A stretch of 64,000 bases of DNA from NCBI RefSeq assembly GCF_024054035.1, contig NZ_JAMXQU010000002.1, positions 372,001-436,000 of the forward strand. The letters are read 5' to 3'. The stretch's first letter is position 1. Each line of letters starts with the position of its first letter. Source of the stretch: Asaia lannensis NBRC 102526 (GTDB lineage: Bacteria > Pseudomonadota > Alphaproteobacteria > Acetobacterales > Acetobacteraceae). The position numbers were made by a program, and so were the translations under genes. Under the pieces are notes generated by a model. The model saw nothing but the letters and a program-made list of their open reading frames with translations. It was not told where the DNA came from and made no database searches. Positions 9,501-17,528 of this stretch are shown here, in pieces.

Positions 9501-9866
9501 TCAATATGCCGGATAGGCGGGATAAGACGGATAGACTGCAACAGGTGGCGGGTAAACCACACGCGGCGGCGGCTGATACACAACCGGCGGCGGGGGGGGG
9601 GCATACACGACGGGCGGCGGGGGCGCGACATAAGGGCGTGCAATAGCGCCTATGACAGCCCCACCGACAAGGCCGCCTACCAGACCGCCGACGAAGGCAT
9701 TGCCGCCGCCACGATGCCAGCCACGATCGCCACGCCAGCCGCCGCCATGCCAGCCGGGACCACCGCCCCAGCCCGGGCCATAAGGGTGAGCCTGTGCAAG
9801 CGGTGCGCCTCCCAGAAGACCTGCAAGAGGCAGAGCCGCGAGGCCAATTTTCAGGATATGACGCAT
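9501..9866 (-). CDS. Small exported Gly/Trp/His- and Pro-rich protein with glycine zipper
   Basis: A 121-residue protein whose strong GAGGAGG ribosome site lies 6 nt before the ATG. Residues 1-26 are a clear Sec signal peptide (cleavage after AQA). A Gly/Trp/His-rich stretch (27-55) leads to a glycine-zipper helix GLVGGLVGGAVIGAIA (about 59-75), then four PPP-x-VVY repeats and a PSYPAYPAY tail. Glycine-zipper proteins of this kind are usually outer-membrane or lipid-associated, but no function can be assigned. The Pro-rich part is encoded by a run of ten C residues, which could make the frame unstable. Confidence 0.75.
   Translation of the reverse strand: MRHILKIGLAALPLAGLLGGAPLAQAHPYGPGWGGGPGWHGGGWRGDRGWHRGGGNAFVGGLVGGLVGGAVIGAIARPYVAPPPPVVYAPPPPPVVYQPPPRVVYPPPVAVYPSYPAYPAY
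9592..9601 (-). repeat. C10 homopolymer inside a coding region
   Basis: Ten consecutive G on the plus strand are ten C in the coding strand of the Gly/Pro-rich exported protein, encoding part of APPPPP near residue 90. It is the longest mononucleotide run noticed inside a gene here. Runs of this length are prone to slippage in replication and to sequencing error. Confidence 0.9.
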
Positions 9867-9979
9867 AAGAAACCTCCTCGTCGGATCGGGCTGAACAACG
9901 CAACCGATCCGATAATCAGCTTATACACGCCATATGGTGTCGATTTTGGGACGGAACAGGACGAAAAGCAGGCGGTATT

Positions 9980-10012
9980 GTAACAAAATAGCGCAGAAAA
10001 CTGCTGCGCTAT
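9980..10012 (-). terminator. Intrinsic terminator after the paired exported-protein genes
   Basis: Perfect 9-bp stem ATAGCGCAG / CTGCGCTAT (9988-9996 and 10004-10012) with a 7-nt loop. Read on the minus strand the stem is followed by TTTTGTTA, a modest U tract. It lies 56 bp beyond the stop at 10068 and would end the transcript coming from aat and the two exported-protein genes. Confidence 0.65.
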
Positions 10013-10067
10013 CCGTCACGGTTCATTCGACCTTCTGCCGTGAGGTCGGCCTGTAGGCGAAGCCGGT

Positions 10068-10670
10068 TCAGCGATCCAGCTTCAGGGCTTTCGTTTCCTT
10101 GAACCCTTCAGGCTCTCTGAAGACTTCAGGCCCCTGTGGGGTCGCTGCATAGGAAATCGCCTTGATGACCTGCGTCCCGTCATGCTGCGCCGAGAGCAAC
10201 ACGCCATTCGCATCATAGCAGAAATCACCCGTCTGCCCGTCCGTATCGGTAGTGGTCCAGTGCGTACAGGGCTGACCGGCCACAGTCTCTTCGGCACCGC
10301 GCTGCCATTGCCCCGCCGCGCGTGATCCGGGCGGCGCGAATTGCGCATCGGGCGCCCCGGAGACTGTGAATGTTCTGGCGTGGGTATCGACGACCGAAAG
10401 ACGATGCGCCCGGTAATCGGTGAGCATCATCAGCCCCGTCGTTTCCATATCGAGGCGCTGCTGCCAATGCGCGGCATTCCAGCGCATACGCTGGCGATAG
10501 AGCCGCCCATCCGGACCGGAAGCCTCATAGGTCACATCCACGTCGATACGCGGTGTCACATATGGCGTTGCGCCATCATCGGGAGGGGCTGCCTGTGCCT
10601 GTGCCGACAAGCCGGCAAGGCACAGAGCGGAAACACACAGGGAAACGCGAAAAGCAGAACCGGACATCAT
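10068..10670 (-). CDS. Exported protein of unknown function (DUF4412-like), paralogue A
   Basis: A 200-residue protein with a signal peptide (about residues 1-27, cleavage after AQA) and a beta-rich mature part. The pattern of a modified-residue readout (RQRMRWNAAHWQQRLDMETT), a Cys-x-x-Trp in GQPCTHWTTTD and a second Cys in GDFCYDANGVLL resembles the DUF4412/LolA-like fold of periplasmic proteins, but I do not recognise a named family with certainty. Its ATG overlaps the stop of the preceding paralogue by 4 nt (ATGA), and a terminator follows. The two Cys could form a disulfide. Confidence 0.7.
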   Translation of the reverse strand: MMSGSAFRVSLCVSALCLAGLSAQAQAAPPDDGATPYVTPRIDVDVTYEASGPDGRLYRQRMRWNAAHWQQRLDMETTGLMMLTDYRAHRLSVVDTHARTFTVSGAPDAQFAPPGSRAAGQWQRGAEETVAGQPCTHWTTTDTDGQTGDFCYDANGVLLSAQHDGTQVIKAISYAATPQGPEVFREPEGFKETKALKLDR

Positions 10671-11329
10671 TGGGCCGCAGGATGCGCCGGCGTCATGGAG
10701 CTTTGCGGACCGGCACCGTGGGGAATCGGCATCTGCGCCGTGATCTGCTGATAATCTGCCGGTGGCTGGAACTGGCTTTCGGCCAGCGGTCCATAGGTCA
10801 CGGTCTGGGCTTCGAGCTTGCCGTGCAGGCCGTCGGCATCTACCCCTTCCTCACTCAGGATCACGCCATCTTCGGTGACGCAGGCCGTGGCTTTTCCATG
10901 AGGCGAGGTAATCGTCCATTTATTGCAGGCGAGACCCGCAACCATGCCCGTTCCATCGGGGGCATATTGCATGGTCATGTCGAGCATGAACGGATTGCGC
11001 AGCCCGTGTTTGGGGGCGAAGCTCGTATAAACGCGCTGCTTGTGCATGATCAGCGTCACGCGCTGTGCCGGACGGTCCAGAATGGTCGATCCTGCACGAT
11101 CGGCGGCATCGATACGCAGCTTGTCGCCTTCGGCCTTGAACTGGACGGTGGCCTGAACCGGCTTGGGCAGCTTCTCGGGCTGCACGGAATAGACAACCGT
11201 TACATCGCGTGCGGGCGACAGGCGCGGATGCGGCCCGATAGAGCCCTGCGCAAGCGCCGGCAGCGCTGTGGACATGATCGTGACACCCAGCGACAGAAGC
11301 GTCGCACGTTTGATCTGGACCATCGACAT
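10667..11329 (-). CDS. Exported protein of unknown function (DUF4412-like), paralogue B
   Basis: A 220-residue protein with a signal peptide ending near ALPALAQG. The start at 11329 (MSMVQIKR) is preferred because GAGGAAAG lies about 5 nt upstream; an ATG two codons further in and one 11 codons earlier fit less well. It shares with the next gene the same order of features: signal peptide, strand-rich domain, a Cys-x-x-Trp (LACNKWTI) and a second Cys before a GVILS-type strand (TACVTEDGVILSEEG), so the two look like an old tandem duplication. It lies 51 bp downstream of aat. Function unknown. Confidence 0.7.
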   Translation of the reverse strand: MSMVQIKRATLLSLGVTIMSTALPALAQGSIGPHPRLSPARDVTVVYSVQPEKLPKPVQATVQFKAEGDKLRIDAADRAGSTILDRPAQRVTLIMHKQRVYTSFAPKHGLRNPFMLDMTMQYAPDGTGMVAGLACNKWTITSPHGKATACVTEDGVILSEEGVDADGLHGKLEAQTVTYGPLAESQFQPPADYQQITAQMPIPHGAGPQSSMTPAHPAAQ

Positions 11330-11380
11330 TGTCTTTCCTCCAATACGCCTACCGGGCACCATACCTATAGGGCAACACGC

Positions 11381-12070
11381 CTAGCTGGCATCCGCGCGGT
11401 TATGTCCCGCATTACTGCCCGTGCCGTCACGAAGCGCCATCACCTCATGACGAAGCCCGTCCAGCGAAACATCCTCGTTCCACGATGCCTCAATTTTCAG
11501 GGCCCGGTCCAGCAGCAACCTGTATGCGTCATCAGGAACGGTGAGACAGCCGAACGTTTCCAGATGCGCGGTGGGAAACTGGGCATCGAGCAGGGCGAAC
11601 CCGGCCTTGCGCAAAGCGGCCACGAGATGAACCAGCGCCGTTTTCGAGGCATCGCTGCGTAGCGAAAACATGCTCTCGCCGAAAAAGGCACCGCCGATCT
11701 GCACGCCATAAAGGCCACCCACCAGAACATTGTCATGCCATGTTTCGACCGAATGGGCATGGCCCAGCCTGTGCAGCAGGCTGTATCGCGCCTGCAGACG
11801 GCCACTGATCCATGTTTCGTTGCGCCCTGGCGTCTCGGCGCAGAAACGTATGACATCATCGAAACAGCGGTTGCTCGTTACGTCGAAATGACCGCCGAGC
11901 ACCTTTCTCGCAAATCGCTTCGCCAGATGAAACCGCGAGTCGAGTGGGATGACGCCGCGTTCGAGAGGCCGGTGCCAGGATATCTCTTCGGCCTCCCGAC
12001 CGTCGGACATCGGAAAAATACCGCGTCGATAGGCATCGAGCAGCAGATCGGGGGTTATCGGGTCGGTCAT
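11381..12070 (-). CDS. aat: Leucyl/phenylalanyl-tRNA--protein transferase
   Basis: A 229-residue enzyme that attaches Leu or Phe from aminoacyl-tRNA to proteins with N-terminal Arg or Lys, marking them for ClpAP in the bacterial N-end rule pathway. The family blocks are all present: LLDAYRRGIFPM, SWHRPLERGVIP, the TWISGRLQARYSLLHRLGHA region, SVETWHDNVLVGGLYGVQIG and GESMFS...ASKTALVHLV. Length is normal. A GGGGGGA ribosome site precedes the ATG. It is first in a run with the two exported-protein genes downstream, with no obvious functional link. Confidence 0.95.
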   Translation of the reverse strand: MTDPITPDLLLDAYRRGIFPMSDGREAEEISWHRPLERGVIPLDSRFHLAKRFARKVLGGHFDVTSNRCFDDVIRFCAETPGRNETWISGRLQARYSLLHRLGHAHSVETWHDNVLVGGLYGVQIGGAFFGESMFSLRSDASKTALVHLVAALRKAGFALLDAQFPTAHLETFGCLTVPDDAYRLLLDRALKIEASWNEDVSLDGLRHEVMALRDGTGSNAGHNRADAS

Positions 12071-12291
12071 GCGAGTCCCCCCGACAACAATACGCCCTGC
12101 GATTCTATCGCCGCTCTTCCCGAAACGGCTTCCGGCATTCCGGTATCAAGCCGCTTCATGCTCCGAGGCGCGGAATGTCCATGGAACGAAAGCTGTTCGG
12201 GCACGGACGGTCGAACCCCTGTTTCCGAGACTGCCACGCCACGCGCCACGTGATAGGCTTGTCTCCCAGATATCAGACCCGGAACGAATTC

Positions 12292-12456
12292 ATGCCCCTG
12301 ACCTTTGTCTATGTGATCGGTATTGCCCTGAGCGGCATTCTGGCAATCATGGCGCCCCATTACCGGGTTCTTTCCTTTGTCATGACGGCGATCTTCTCGT
12401 TGCAGATCATCCCCGTCGGCATTCTGGAAGCCTTTAGCGCGTCCCGCTCGCGATAG
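12292..12456 (+). CDS. Possible small two-helix membrane protein
   Basis: A 54-codon frame, MPLTFVYVIGIALSGILAIM onward, encodes two hydrophobic helices (about residues 4-21 and 27-45) joined by a short HYR loop and ends in Ser/Arg residues. The composition is that of a real small membrane protein rather than antisense noise, but the ribosome site is weak (CGGAACG) and the frame stays open upstream to 12175. The flanks 12071-12291 and 12457-12581 hold nothing else I can support. No function is assigned. Confidence 0.42.
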   Translation: MPLTFVYVIGIALSGILAIMAPHYRVLSFVMTAIFSLQIIPVGILEAFSASRSR

Positions 12457-12581
12457 GCCTGAACGACACCGGATCGTATCGCCTCGCGCCGCCGCATATC
12501 GATGCACCAGTGCGAGGCATGCGGTGACGCCCGACTGCGTGCGGGCATCACGGGATCGGGTAACGGACGCGTATGAAACGC

Positions 12582-13421
12582 TCAGTGCGCGGCTGCATCC
12601 GTCGCGCCCGTCCGGCGCATATGCTGTGCCGTATCGCGCACGATCGGGCCGTGCTGACGCTCCAGACGACGTATGGTGAAGTGAGCGCGCGCCAGAGCGC
12701 GATAATGCGACAGGAAGGCCGCATTCAGCGAAGCGCCGCAAAGAGCCCCGGCGACAGGCACCATCTGCAGGGCAAACTTGCGCGACAGACCGATACCGTA
12801 ATGCGACGCGACCTCGGCAATCAGCAGAACGATCGGCTTGCCGCGCATCAGGGCACGGGCCGAGAAAAAGCCGAGTTCGCTTTCTTCACCGGTCTGCCCG
12901 GCAAGGAAGCTGCGCAGCGCAAAGACCTCCAGACAGGCACGACGCGTTTCCTCGTCGTTGAGGTCCTCGCCCTCCTCGCGAGCAACGCGGGCAATTTCAC
13001 GCATGATGGTGAGCGTGGTGAACCCGATATCGGGCATAAGTCCGACGACACCGCCGAAACCGCCCAGAGCCCCCGAGACTGCCACGGCGGCCTGCGCCGC
13101 AGGATCGCGCCATTTGGGCGCCTTGGACGGTGTGCCATGTGTCATACCGAGAATGGCAATGTCGAATGCACGTGCGATGGATGCTTCGGCGAGCCCCTGA
13201 ATCTTGGACTGGATGTTGGGGGCCATTCCCAGCCCCTGCAGACCGAGGCGCGTAGCCTGCCCCACGGCACCGCCCATGAGATCGGCAAGACGGACAAGCA
13301 CGCCCTTGCCATGCTCGACCTTGGCGAGCGCAGCCTGAAGTTGTGCAAGCGACTCGCTATCGAGTGCAAGTGGTGCGATCTCGCCGATTCCGGGGATCGT
13401 CGATCCGTTTGCGGTAGCCAT
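12582..13421 (-). CDS. EcsC-family protein
   Basis: A 279-residue protein with the EcsC-type core: an alpha-helical, Gly/Ala-rich region (ALGGFGGVVGLMPDIGFTTL) and the following EIARVAREEGEDLNDEETRR block typical of the family. EcsC in Bacillus accompanies the EcsAB transporter, but most proteobacterial members stand alone and have no known role. The ATG at 13421 is chosen because AGGGAG lies 9 nt upstream; the frame extends to 13490 without ribosome site. It is monocistronic and divergent from the exported-protein gene at 13619. Confidence 0.8.
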   Translation of the reverse strand: MATANGSTIPGIGEIAPLALDSESLAQLQAALAKVEHGKGVLVRLADLMGGAVGQATRLGLQGLGMAPNIQSKIQGLAEASIARAFDIAILGMTHGTPSKAPKWRDPAAQAAVAVSGALGGFGGVVGLMPDIGFTTLTIMREIARVAREEGEDLNDEETRRACLEVFALRSFLAGQTGEESELGFFSARALMRGKPIVLLIAEVASHYGIGLSRKFALQMVPVAGALCGASLNAAFLSHYRALARAHFTIRRLERQHGPIVRDTAQHMRRTGATDAAAH

Positions 13422-13618
13422 TGAAATGCTCTCCCTGCATTGGGGGCTCCTCGCAAGAAGCCTGAAACGCGTAAGTGTCAGCGGATGCAACGCCCGATGC
13501 TGACGGCAGTCACCAATTATTGTGACAAAGCCTGTTTTTTTACATCCTACAGGTTCATAGGAAAACGAAACAGACGCGGCCCTGTTAGGAACGCACAGAT
13601 GCAGGCGGGAGCCCCAAT

Positions 13619-14107
13619 ATGCCTTTCATACGCTTTTCCGACATGACCGCTTTACGCAATGTCGCGCTGGTTGCCGGGCTTGCGCTCGGTCTCGGTGCCC
13701 AGACGGCCAAGGCCGATCCGGCATCGCAGATGAAAACCATCGATCGTCCTCTCACACCGGTCGAGAAAGTGGCTCTGCCCGATGGCGGTGCACCGCCGCC
13801 GCCGCACGGCTATACCGTGACCGAGGATTTCGACACCTCGCTGCGCGGCTATTCCTACAAGGTGCGGGCGCATCCCGCGCTCGGCCTTCCCAATTCGGAA
13901 GCGCATCAGAGCACCCAGCTTCCCAACGATGCGCCTTCTCATTTCACGTTTCTCGGCTGGCCGGTAAAATTCAACGCACCGGTGCGACCGCCTTATGAGA
14001 ATTCGGCCTACCATAATTATGCAGGCTCCCCCGGCAACGGCCAGACAGATGTCGTGGCCCAGTCCGACGCGGCGGGTACCGCCCAGTGGAACAATAACCA
14101 GCGGTAA
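13619..14107 (+). CDS. Small exported protein of unknown function
   Basis: A 162-residue protein with a signal peptide (about residues 1-32, cleavage after AKA) and a Pro-rich, weakly structured mature region (GGAPPPPHGYTVTEDFDTSL, FLGWPVKFNAPVRPPYENSA). The ATG at 13619 has GGCGGGA 8 nt upstream; Met9 is an alternative that would still leave a signal peptide. It ends 17 nt before the aldehyde dehydrogenase start and is probably cotranscribed with it. No family recognised. Confidence 0.65.
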   Translation: MPFIRFSDMTALRNVALVAGLALGLGAQTAKADPASQMKTIDRPLTPVEKVALPDGGAPPPPHGYTVTEDFDTSLRGYSYKVRAHPALGLPNSEAHQSTQLPNDAPSHFTFLGWPVKFNAPVRPPYENSAYHNYAGSPGNGQTDVVAQSDAAGTAQWNNNQR

Positions 14108-14124
14108 AACCCGGAGGTAAGACG

Positions 14125-15507
14125 ATGACCAGGCTTTCTTCAGACAACGGTGTCACCACGGTCAATCCGGCGACGGGTGAGGATCTGGCAGCCTATCCTT
14201 TCCAGACCGATCAGGAGGTAACGGAGCTGCTCGATCGCGCCGAGCGGGGTTTCCTTGCCTGGAGAGCCACGCCATTGGCCGAGAGGCTGGACCGGCTGCG
14301 TCGTTTCGGCGCGCAGCTTCGCGCGCGCAAGGAGGAGCTTGCCCGTCTCGCCGTAATGGAAATGGGCAAGACCATTACCTCTGCACGGGCCGAGGTCGAA
14401 AAATGCGCCTCGGTCATCGACTGGTACGGCATCAATGCCCCGGCCCTGCTGCGCGATCGCCCTATGGAAACCCCGCAGGGCAAGGCTCATCTGAGCTACG
14501 ATCCGACTGGAACGGTTCTGGCTGTCATGCCTTGGAATTTCCCCTACTGGCAGATCATCCGCGCCGCAGCACCGATCCTGACGGGCGGCAACGGATTTAT
14601 TGTCAAACCGGCAGAAAACACGATCGGCTGCGGTCTGCTGCTCAATGAAATTGCGAGCGAAGCCGGGCTGGACGACGTGTTCATCAGCGCCAATCTGGCA
14701 CGTGAACAGACTGCGCGCCTGATTGCCGCTCCCGCAATTACTGGCGTTACGGTGACAGGCAGCGTGCGTGTCGGGCGTATTCTGGCAGGCAAGGCTGGCG
14801 AGAACGGGAAGAAGACCGTTCTCGAACTTGGCGGCTCGGACCCGTTCATCGTTCTGGCCGATGCCGACATCGACAAGGCCGTCGATGCTGCGGTGACAGC
14901 ACGTTTCGCGAATTGCGGTCAGGTCTGCATTGCTGCCAAGCGGATTATTCTCGAAGCGCCGATTGCCGAGGCCTTTACGGAGAAATTCCTCGGAAAAGTG
15001 CGTGCGCTCCGACTTGAGGACCCGATGAATGAATCGTCGTTCATCGGTCCCATGGCCCGTTCGGATCTGCGCGACGGGCTGCACAATCAGGTGCAGAAAA
15101 GCATTGCGGAAGGCGCGCGCCTTGTTGTGGGGGGCGAGCCGGTAGACCGCCCCGGCGCCTGGTATGAGCCGACTGTCCTGCTGGATGTCACACCCGAGAT
15201 GACGGCTTTTCGCGAGGAGCTGTTCGGCCCCGTGGCATGCCTGATTACAGCGCGCGATGTCGATCATGCCATCGCGCTGGCCAATGACAGCGAATACGGT
15301 CTGGGTGCGAGCTTGTGGACGAACGACAGAACGCTTGCCAACGTGCTTTCCAGAAAAATCGAGTCGGGCGGAGTTTTCATCAACCGCATCACGGCTTCCG
15401 ACCCTGCCCTCCCCATCGGGGGCGTAAAAGCCAGTGGCTATGGCCGTGAGCTGACCGAGCTCGGCCTTTATGAGTTCATGAATATCAAGACCGTCTGGGC
15501 ATCCTGA
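14125..15507 (+). CDS. NAD(P)-dependent aldehyde dehydrogenase, succinate-semialdehyde type
   Basis: A 460-residue class 3-like ALDH. The cofactor and catalytic motifs are complete: PWNFPYWQIIR (oxyanion Asn), the VTVTGSVRVGR turn, the general base Glu in LELGGSDPF and the nucleophile Cys in NCGQVCIAAKR, followed by EELFGPVACL. Overall it most resembles the short succinate-semialdehyde dehydrogenases (Sad/GabD-like), which feed succinate into the TCA cycle, but the true substrate is uncertain because acetic acid bacteria carry many ALDHs. A GGAGGT ribosome site lies 6 nt before the ATG. Confidence 0.85.
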   Translation: MTRLSSDNGVTTVNPATGEDLAAYPFQTDQEVTELLDRAERGFLAWRATPLAERLDRLRRFGAQLRARKEELARLAVMEMGKTITSARAEVEKCASVIDWYGINAPALLRDRPMETPQGKAHLSYDPTGTVLAVMPWNFPYWQIIRAAAPILTGGNGFIVKPAENTIGCGLLLNEIASEAGLDDVFISANLAREQTARLIAAPAITGVTVTGSVRVGRILAGKAGENGKKTVLELGGSDPFIVLADADIDKAVDAAVTARFANCGQVCIAAKRIILEAPIAEAFTEKFLGKVRALRLEDPMNESSFIGPMARSDLRDGLHNQVQKSIAEGARLVVGGEPVDRPGAWYEPTVLLDVTPEMTAFREELFGPVACLITARDVDHAIALANDSEYGLGASLWTNDRTLANVLSRKIESGGVFINRITASDPALPIGGVKASGYGRELTELGLYEFMNIKTVWAS

Positions 15508-15952
15508 TCCTCAGATCGCCTCAATACACCTGGCGAACAGAGATATCGCTTGCGAACACCTCCGTGTTCTCAGGCGATATTGCTCTGCCCGACGACCCAC
15601 GGTGACCGGATGCCGGATCGACCCGTGTCGAACCCGGAGACGAGTCCATTGCTCTCTGCTCGCAGATGCCGCTCAAATCCGCTGCGAGATACATCCCTGA
15701 TCGCTACAGAACCGGGCTATGCCACGGGAAGGTCATGCAGGGGCGCGCCGCCTCATTCTACCCTTGCTGCAGGCTGAAAGTTCAAGTGTCCCTCGGGCGC
15801 AATCAGCCACGCTCGATAGGCAGAATCTTCGGGCAATAAAGATCCTGCCCAGCGGTCTCCAACCCGATGCACGCCCTTGCGCACAAGACGCGACAGCCGG
15901 CTGGGACACGGGTCCAATTCCCCATCAAGAAAGCTCAAACGAAATAGCTTGC
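15508..15952 (+). other. Intergenic stretch without a supported gene
   Basis: About 445 bp between the ALDH gene and the PadR operator. It begins with a hairpin (listed separately). A 61-codon minus-strand frame (15753-15938, TTG start) has plausible residues (DSAYRAWLIAPEGHLNFQP) but no ribosome site and no recognised relatives, and it may be a decayed fragment. I see nothing else in it. Confidence 0.6.
15543..15580 (+). terminator. Hairpin downstream of the aldehyde dehydrogenase gene
   Basis: Two-part stem: ATATCGC pairs with GCGATAT and, after a 4x4 internal loop, GAACAC pairs with GTGTTC around a CTCC loop. It lies 36 bp after the ALDH stop. No U tract follows, so it may be a processing or Rho-dependent 3' end rather than a classical terminator. 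Confidence 0.4.
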
Positions 15953-15988
15953 GTTATATCTTAAGATAGAACACTCTTAAGATATAAC
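15953..15988 (+). promoter_or_regulatory. Perfect inverted repeat, candidate PadR operator
   Basis: GTTATATCTTAAGA (15953-15966) and TCTTAAGATATAAC (15975-15988) are perfect 14-nt arms with an 8-nt spacer. The right arm abuts the AGGAGA ribosome site of the PadR gene, so a bound dimer would block both transcription start and translation entry. The AT-rich arms stand out in GC-rich DNA. PadR proteins bind dyads of this kind near their own promoters; binding by this PadR is inferred. Confidence 0.8.
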
Positions 15989-16001
15989 AGGAGATACAAG
16001 A

Positions 16002-16610
16002 ATGTTTCGTCATCATCTGCGTCATGTGTTCAACCGTCATGACGGATTCGGTCATGGCGGCGGCCATCGGTTTGGCGGTCGTTTCGGGAGGCATCGTGGG
16101 AACGATATTCCCGGTGGCCGCAAGCTGAGCGCCGAGGAATTGCAGCTTGTCATACTGGCGCTTCTGGCTGAGGCGCCCGCGCATGGGTATGAGATCATCC
16201 GCCGCCTTGAGGAGCGCTCGAACGGCTTCTACAAACCAAGCCCCGGCATGGTTTACCCGGCCCTTACCTATCTTGAGGAAATCGGCCAGGCAGAAGTTAC
16301 TCCGGTCGGCACACGCAAGCTCTATACCCTTACCGAACCGGGCCAGGCCCATCTGGCCGCCAACCGTGCCGAAGCGGAGCGCATTCTGGATATCCTCATG
16401 CGCATCGGCAGCCGCATGAGCGAAGTACGCGAGGCTTTTGCCGGGTTGAACGATCTGGACCCCGAGGCTGTGGACGGCCTGCACAAAGCGCGTCATCTAC
16501 TCAAGACCGCACTTTACCGCATGCGCGGTTGCGGGCCCGATGAGGCGCGACGCATCGCAGCCATTCTCCAGCGTGCCGCTGCTGAAATCGCGAAAAAGGA
16601 TCCCGCATGA
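16002..16610 (+). CDS. PadR-family regulator with His-rich N-terminus (YqjI-like)
   Basis: A 202-residue winged-helix regulator. Residues 1-35 are rich in His and Gly (seven His in the first 31), followed by the PadR wHTH (about 41-115: LSAEELQLVILALLAEAPAH, GYEIIRRLEERSNG, SPGMVYPALTYLEEIG) and a C-terminal helical dimerisation region. A His-rich N-tail ahead of a PadR domain next to a siderophore reductase is exactly the E. coli YqjI/YqjH pair, where YqjI senses nickel and iron. Here the two genes are co-directional and overlap by 4 nt instead of being divergent. AGGAGA precedes the ATG. Metal sensing is inferred from the tail and the partner. Confidence 0.85.
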   Translation: MFRHHLRHVFNRHDGFGHGGGHRFGGRFGRHRGNDIPGGRKLSAEELQLVILALLAEAPAHGYEIIRRLEERSNGFYKPSPGMVYPALTYLEEIGQAEVTPVGTRKLYTLTEPGQAHLAANRAEAERILDILMRIGSRMSEVREAFAGLNDLDPEAVDGLHKARHLLKTALYRMRGCGPDEARRIAAILQRAAAEIAKKDPA

Positions 16611-17398
16611 CGCAGCCTCATCATGCCCCGACCAAGATACGTCATGCATTGAAACTGCGTCGGATCGAGGTTGCGCAGGTCATTCCCCTTTCCGCCACGA
16701 TGCAGCGCGTTATCTTCACCGGTGCCGACCTGCATGATTTCGTCACGTCAGGGCCGGACGATCATGTGAAGCTCTTCTTCCCCAGGCCGGGCAGCACAGA
16801 ACCTGTTCTTCCGGATCTCGATGCCGACCGTTCAGCCCCCCGCAATCCCGATCTTATCGCCCGGGATTACACGCCGCGTCGCTTCGATGAGGAAACAGGC
16901 GAGCTGACCATCGATTTCGTGCTGCACGAGACCGGGCCTGCAACACAATGGGCAGCGCAGGCCCGACCCGGGCAATCTCTCGGCATGGGCGGTCCCAAAG
17001 CCTCGCATCGCCCTTCTGATTTCTTTACCCGTCACCTTCTCATCGGTGACGATACGGCCCTGCCCGCCATCGGCCGGATACTGGAGGAATTACCGCCCCA
17101 TCACAGGGCTGTCGTCGTGCTCGACACACGCGAGACAGACAAGACCTACACATTGCAAAGCCATGGTCGGGTCGACATTTTTCGCTGCGCGCCGGAGCAG
17201 GATCTGACGGGGCTGCTGCGTCTGGTCGTGCTGCCCGCAGCTGAGAAGCTCAATGTATGGATTGCTGCCGAGATCGATCAGGTCCGTGCGCTGCGCGACC
17301 ATCTGATAAACGAGGAAGCAATCCCCCGCACCCGGATCCGCGCGGCCGGTTACTGGCGTCGGGGTGCCGCAGCCGGTGGTACGCGGATCGAGGACTGA
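16607..17398 (+). CDS. Siderophore-interacting protein, ferric-chelate reductase (YqjH/ViuB-like)
   Basis: A 263-residue cytoplasmic flavoprotein reductase of the siderophore-interacting family, which frees iron from ferric siderophores using NAD(P)H. The FAD-binding motif RDYTPRRF, a GPATQWAAQARPGQSLGMGG segment and the NAD-binding HLLIGDDTALPAIGRILEEL block are in the expected order; the C-terminus (RIRAAGYWRRGAA) is also typical. The start overlaps the PadR stop as ATGA, so both are under the inverted-repeat operator. No siderophore synthesis or uptake genes are nearby. Confidence 0.9.
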   Translation: MTQPHHAPTKIRHALKLRRIEVAQVIPLSATMQRVIFTGADLHDFVTSGPDDHVKLFFPRPGSTEPVLPDLDADRSAPRNPDLIARDYTPRRFDEETGELTIDFVLHETGPATQWAAQARPGQSLGMGGPKASHRPSDFFTRHLLIGDDTALPAIGRILEELPPHHRAVVVLDTRETDKTYTLQSHGRVDIFRCAPEQDLTGLLRLVVLPAAEKLNVWIAAEIDQVRALRDHLINEEAIPRTRIRAAGYWRRGAAAGGTRIED

Positions 17399-17462
17399 GC
17401 ATACGCCATCGTGCCGCAACCGGGTGCCAAGGTGTTTTTCCGGCAGCCCGGCTCACCCGGCA

Positions 17463-17503
17463 TTCTGGCTTTCCTGGCACTCTGGCTTTCTTGGCAGTCT
17501 GGC
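17463..17503 (+). repeat. Short imperfect tandem repeat
   Basis: A 17-nt unit, TTCTGGCTTTCCTGGCA then CTCTGGCTTTCTTGGCA, followed by a 7-nt partial third copy, in the gap between the convergent siderophore-reductase and phytanoyl dioxygenase genes. No gene or terminator is associated with it. Confidence 0.6.
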
Positions 17504-17528
17504 GGTTCGAAAGCCCTTATGGGTGCTT

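Noticed and set aside
9479-9643. An N-terminal extension of bcp to 9643
   Set aside because: The added residues are Arg/Pro-rich, overlap the Gly/Pro-rich gene in another frame and are not found in the family.
12067-12741. A 224-codon minus-strand frame between aat and ecsC
   Set aside because: Arg/Ser/Gly-rich with no motif, overlaps the ecsC end and antisense to a better small membrane protein candidate.
17418-17461. Inverted repeat CCGGGT-GCC ... GGCTC-ACCCGG after the siderophore reductase gene
   Set aside because: The arms need a 2-nt bulge, the loop is long and no T tract follows, so I do not call a terminator.
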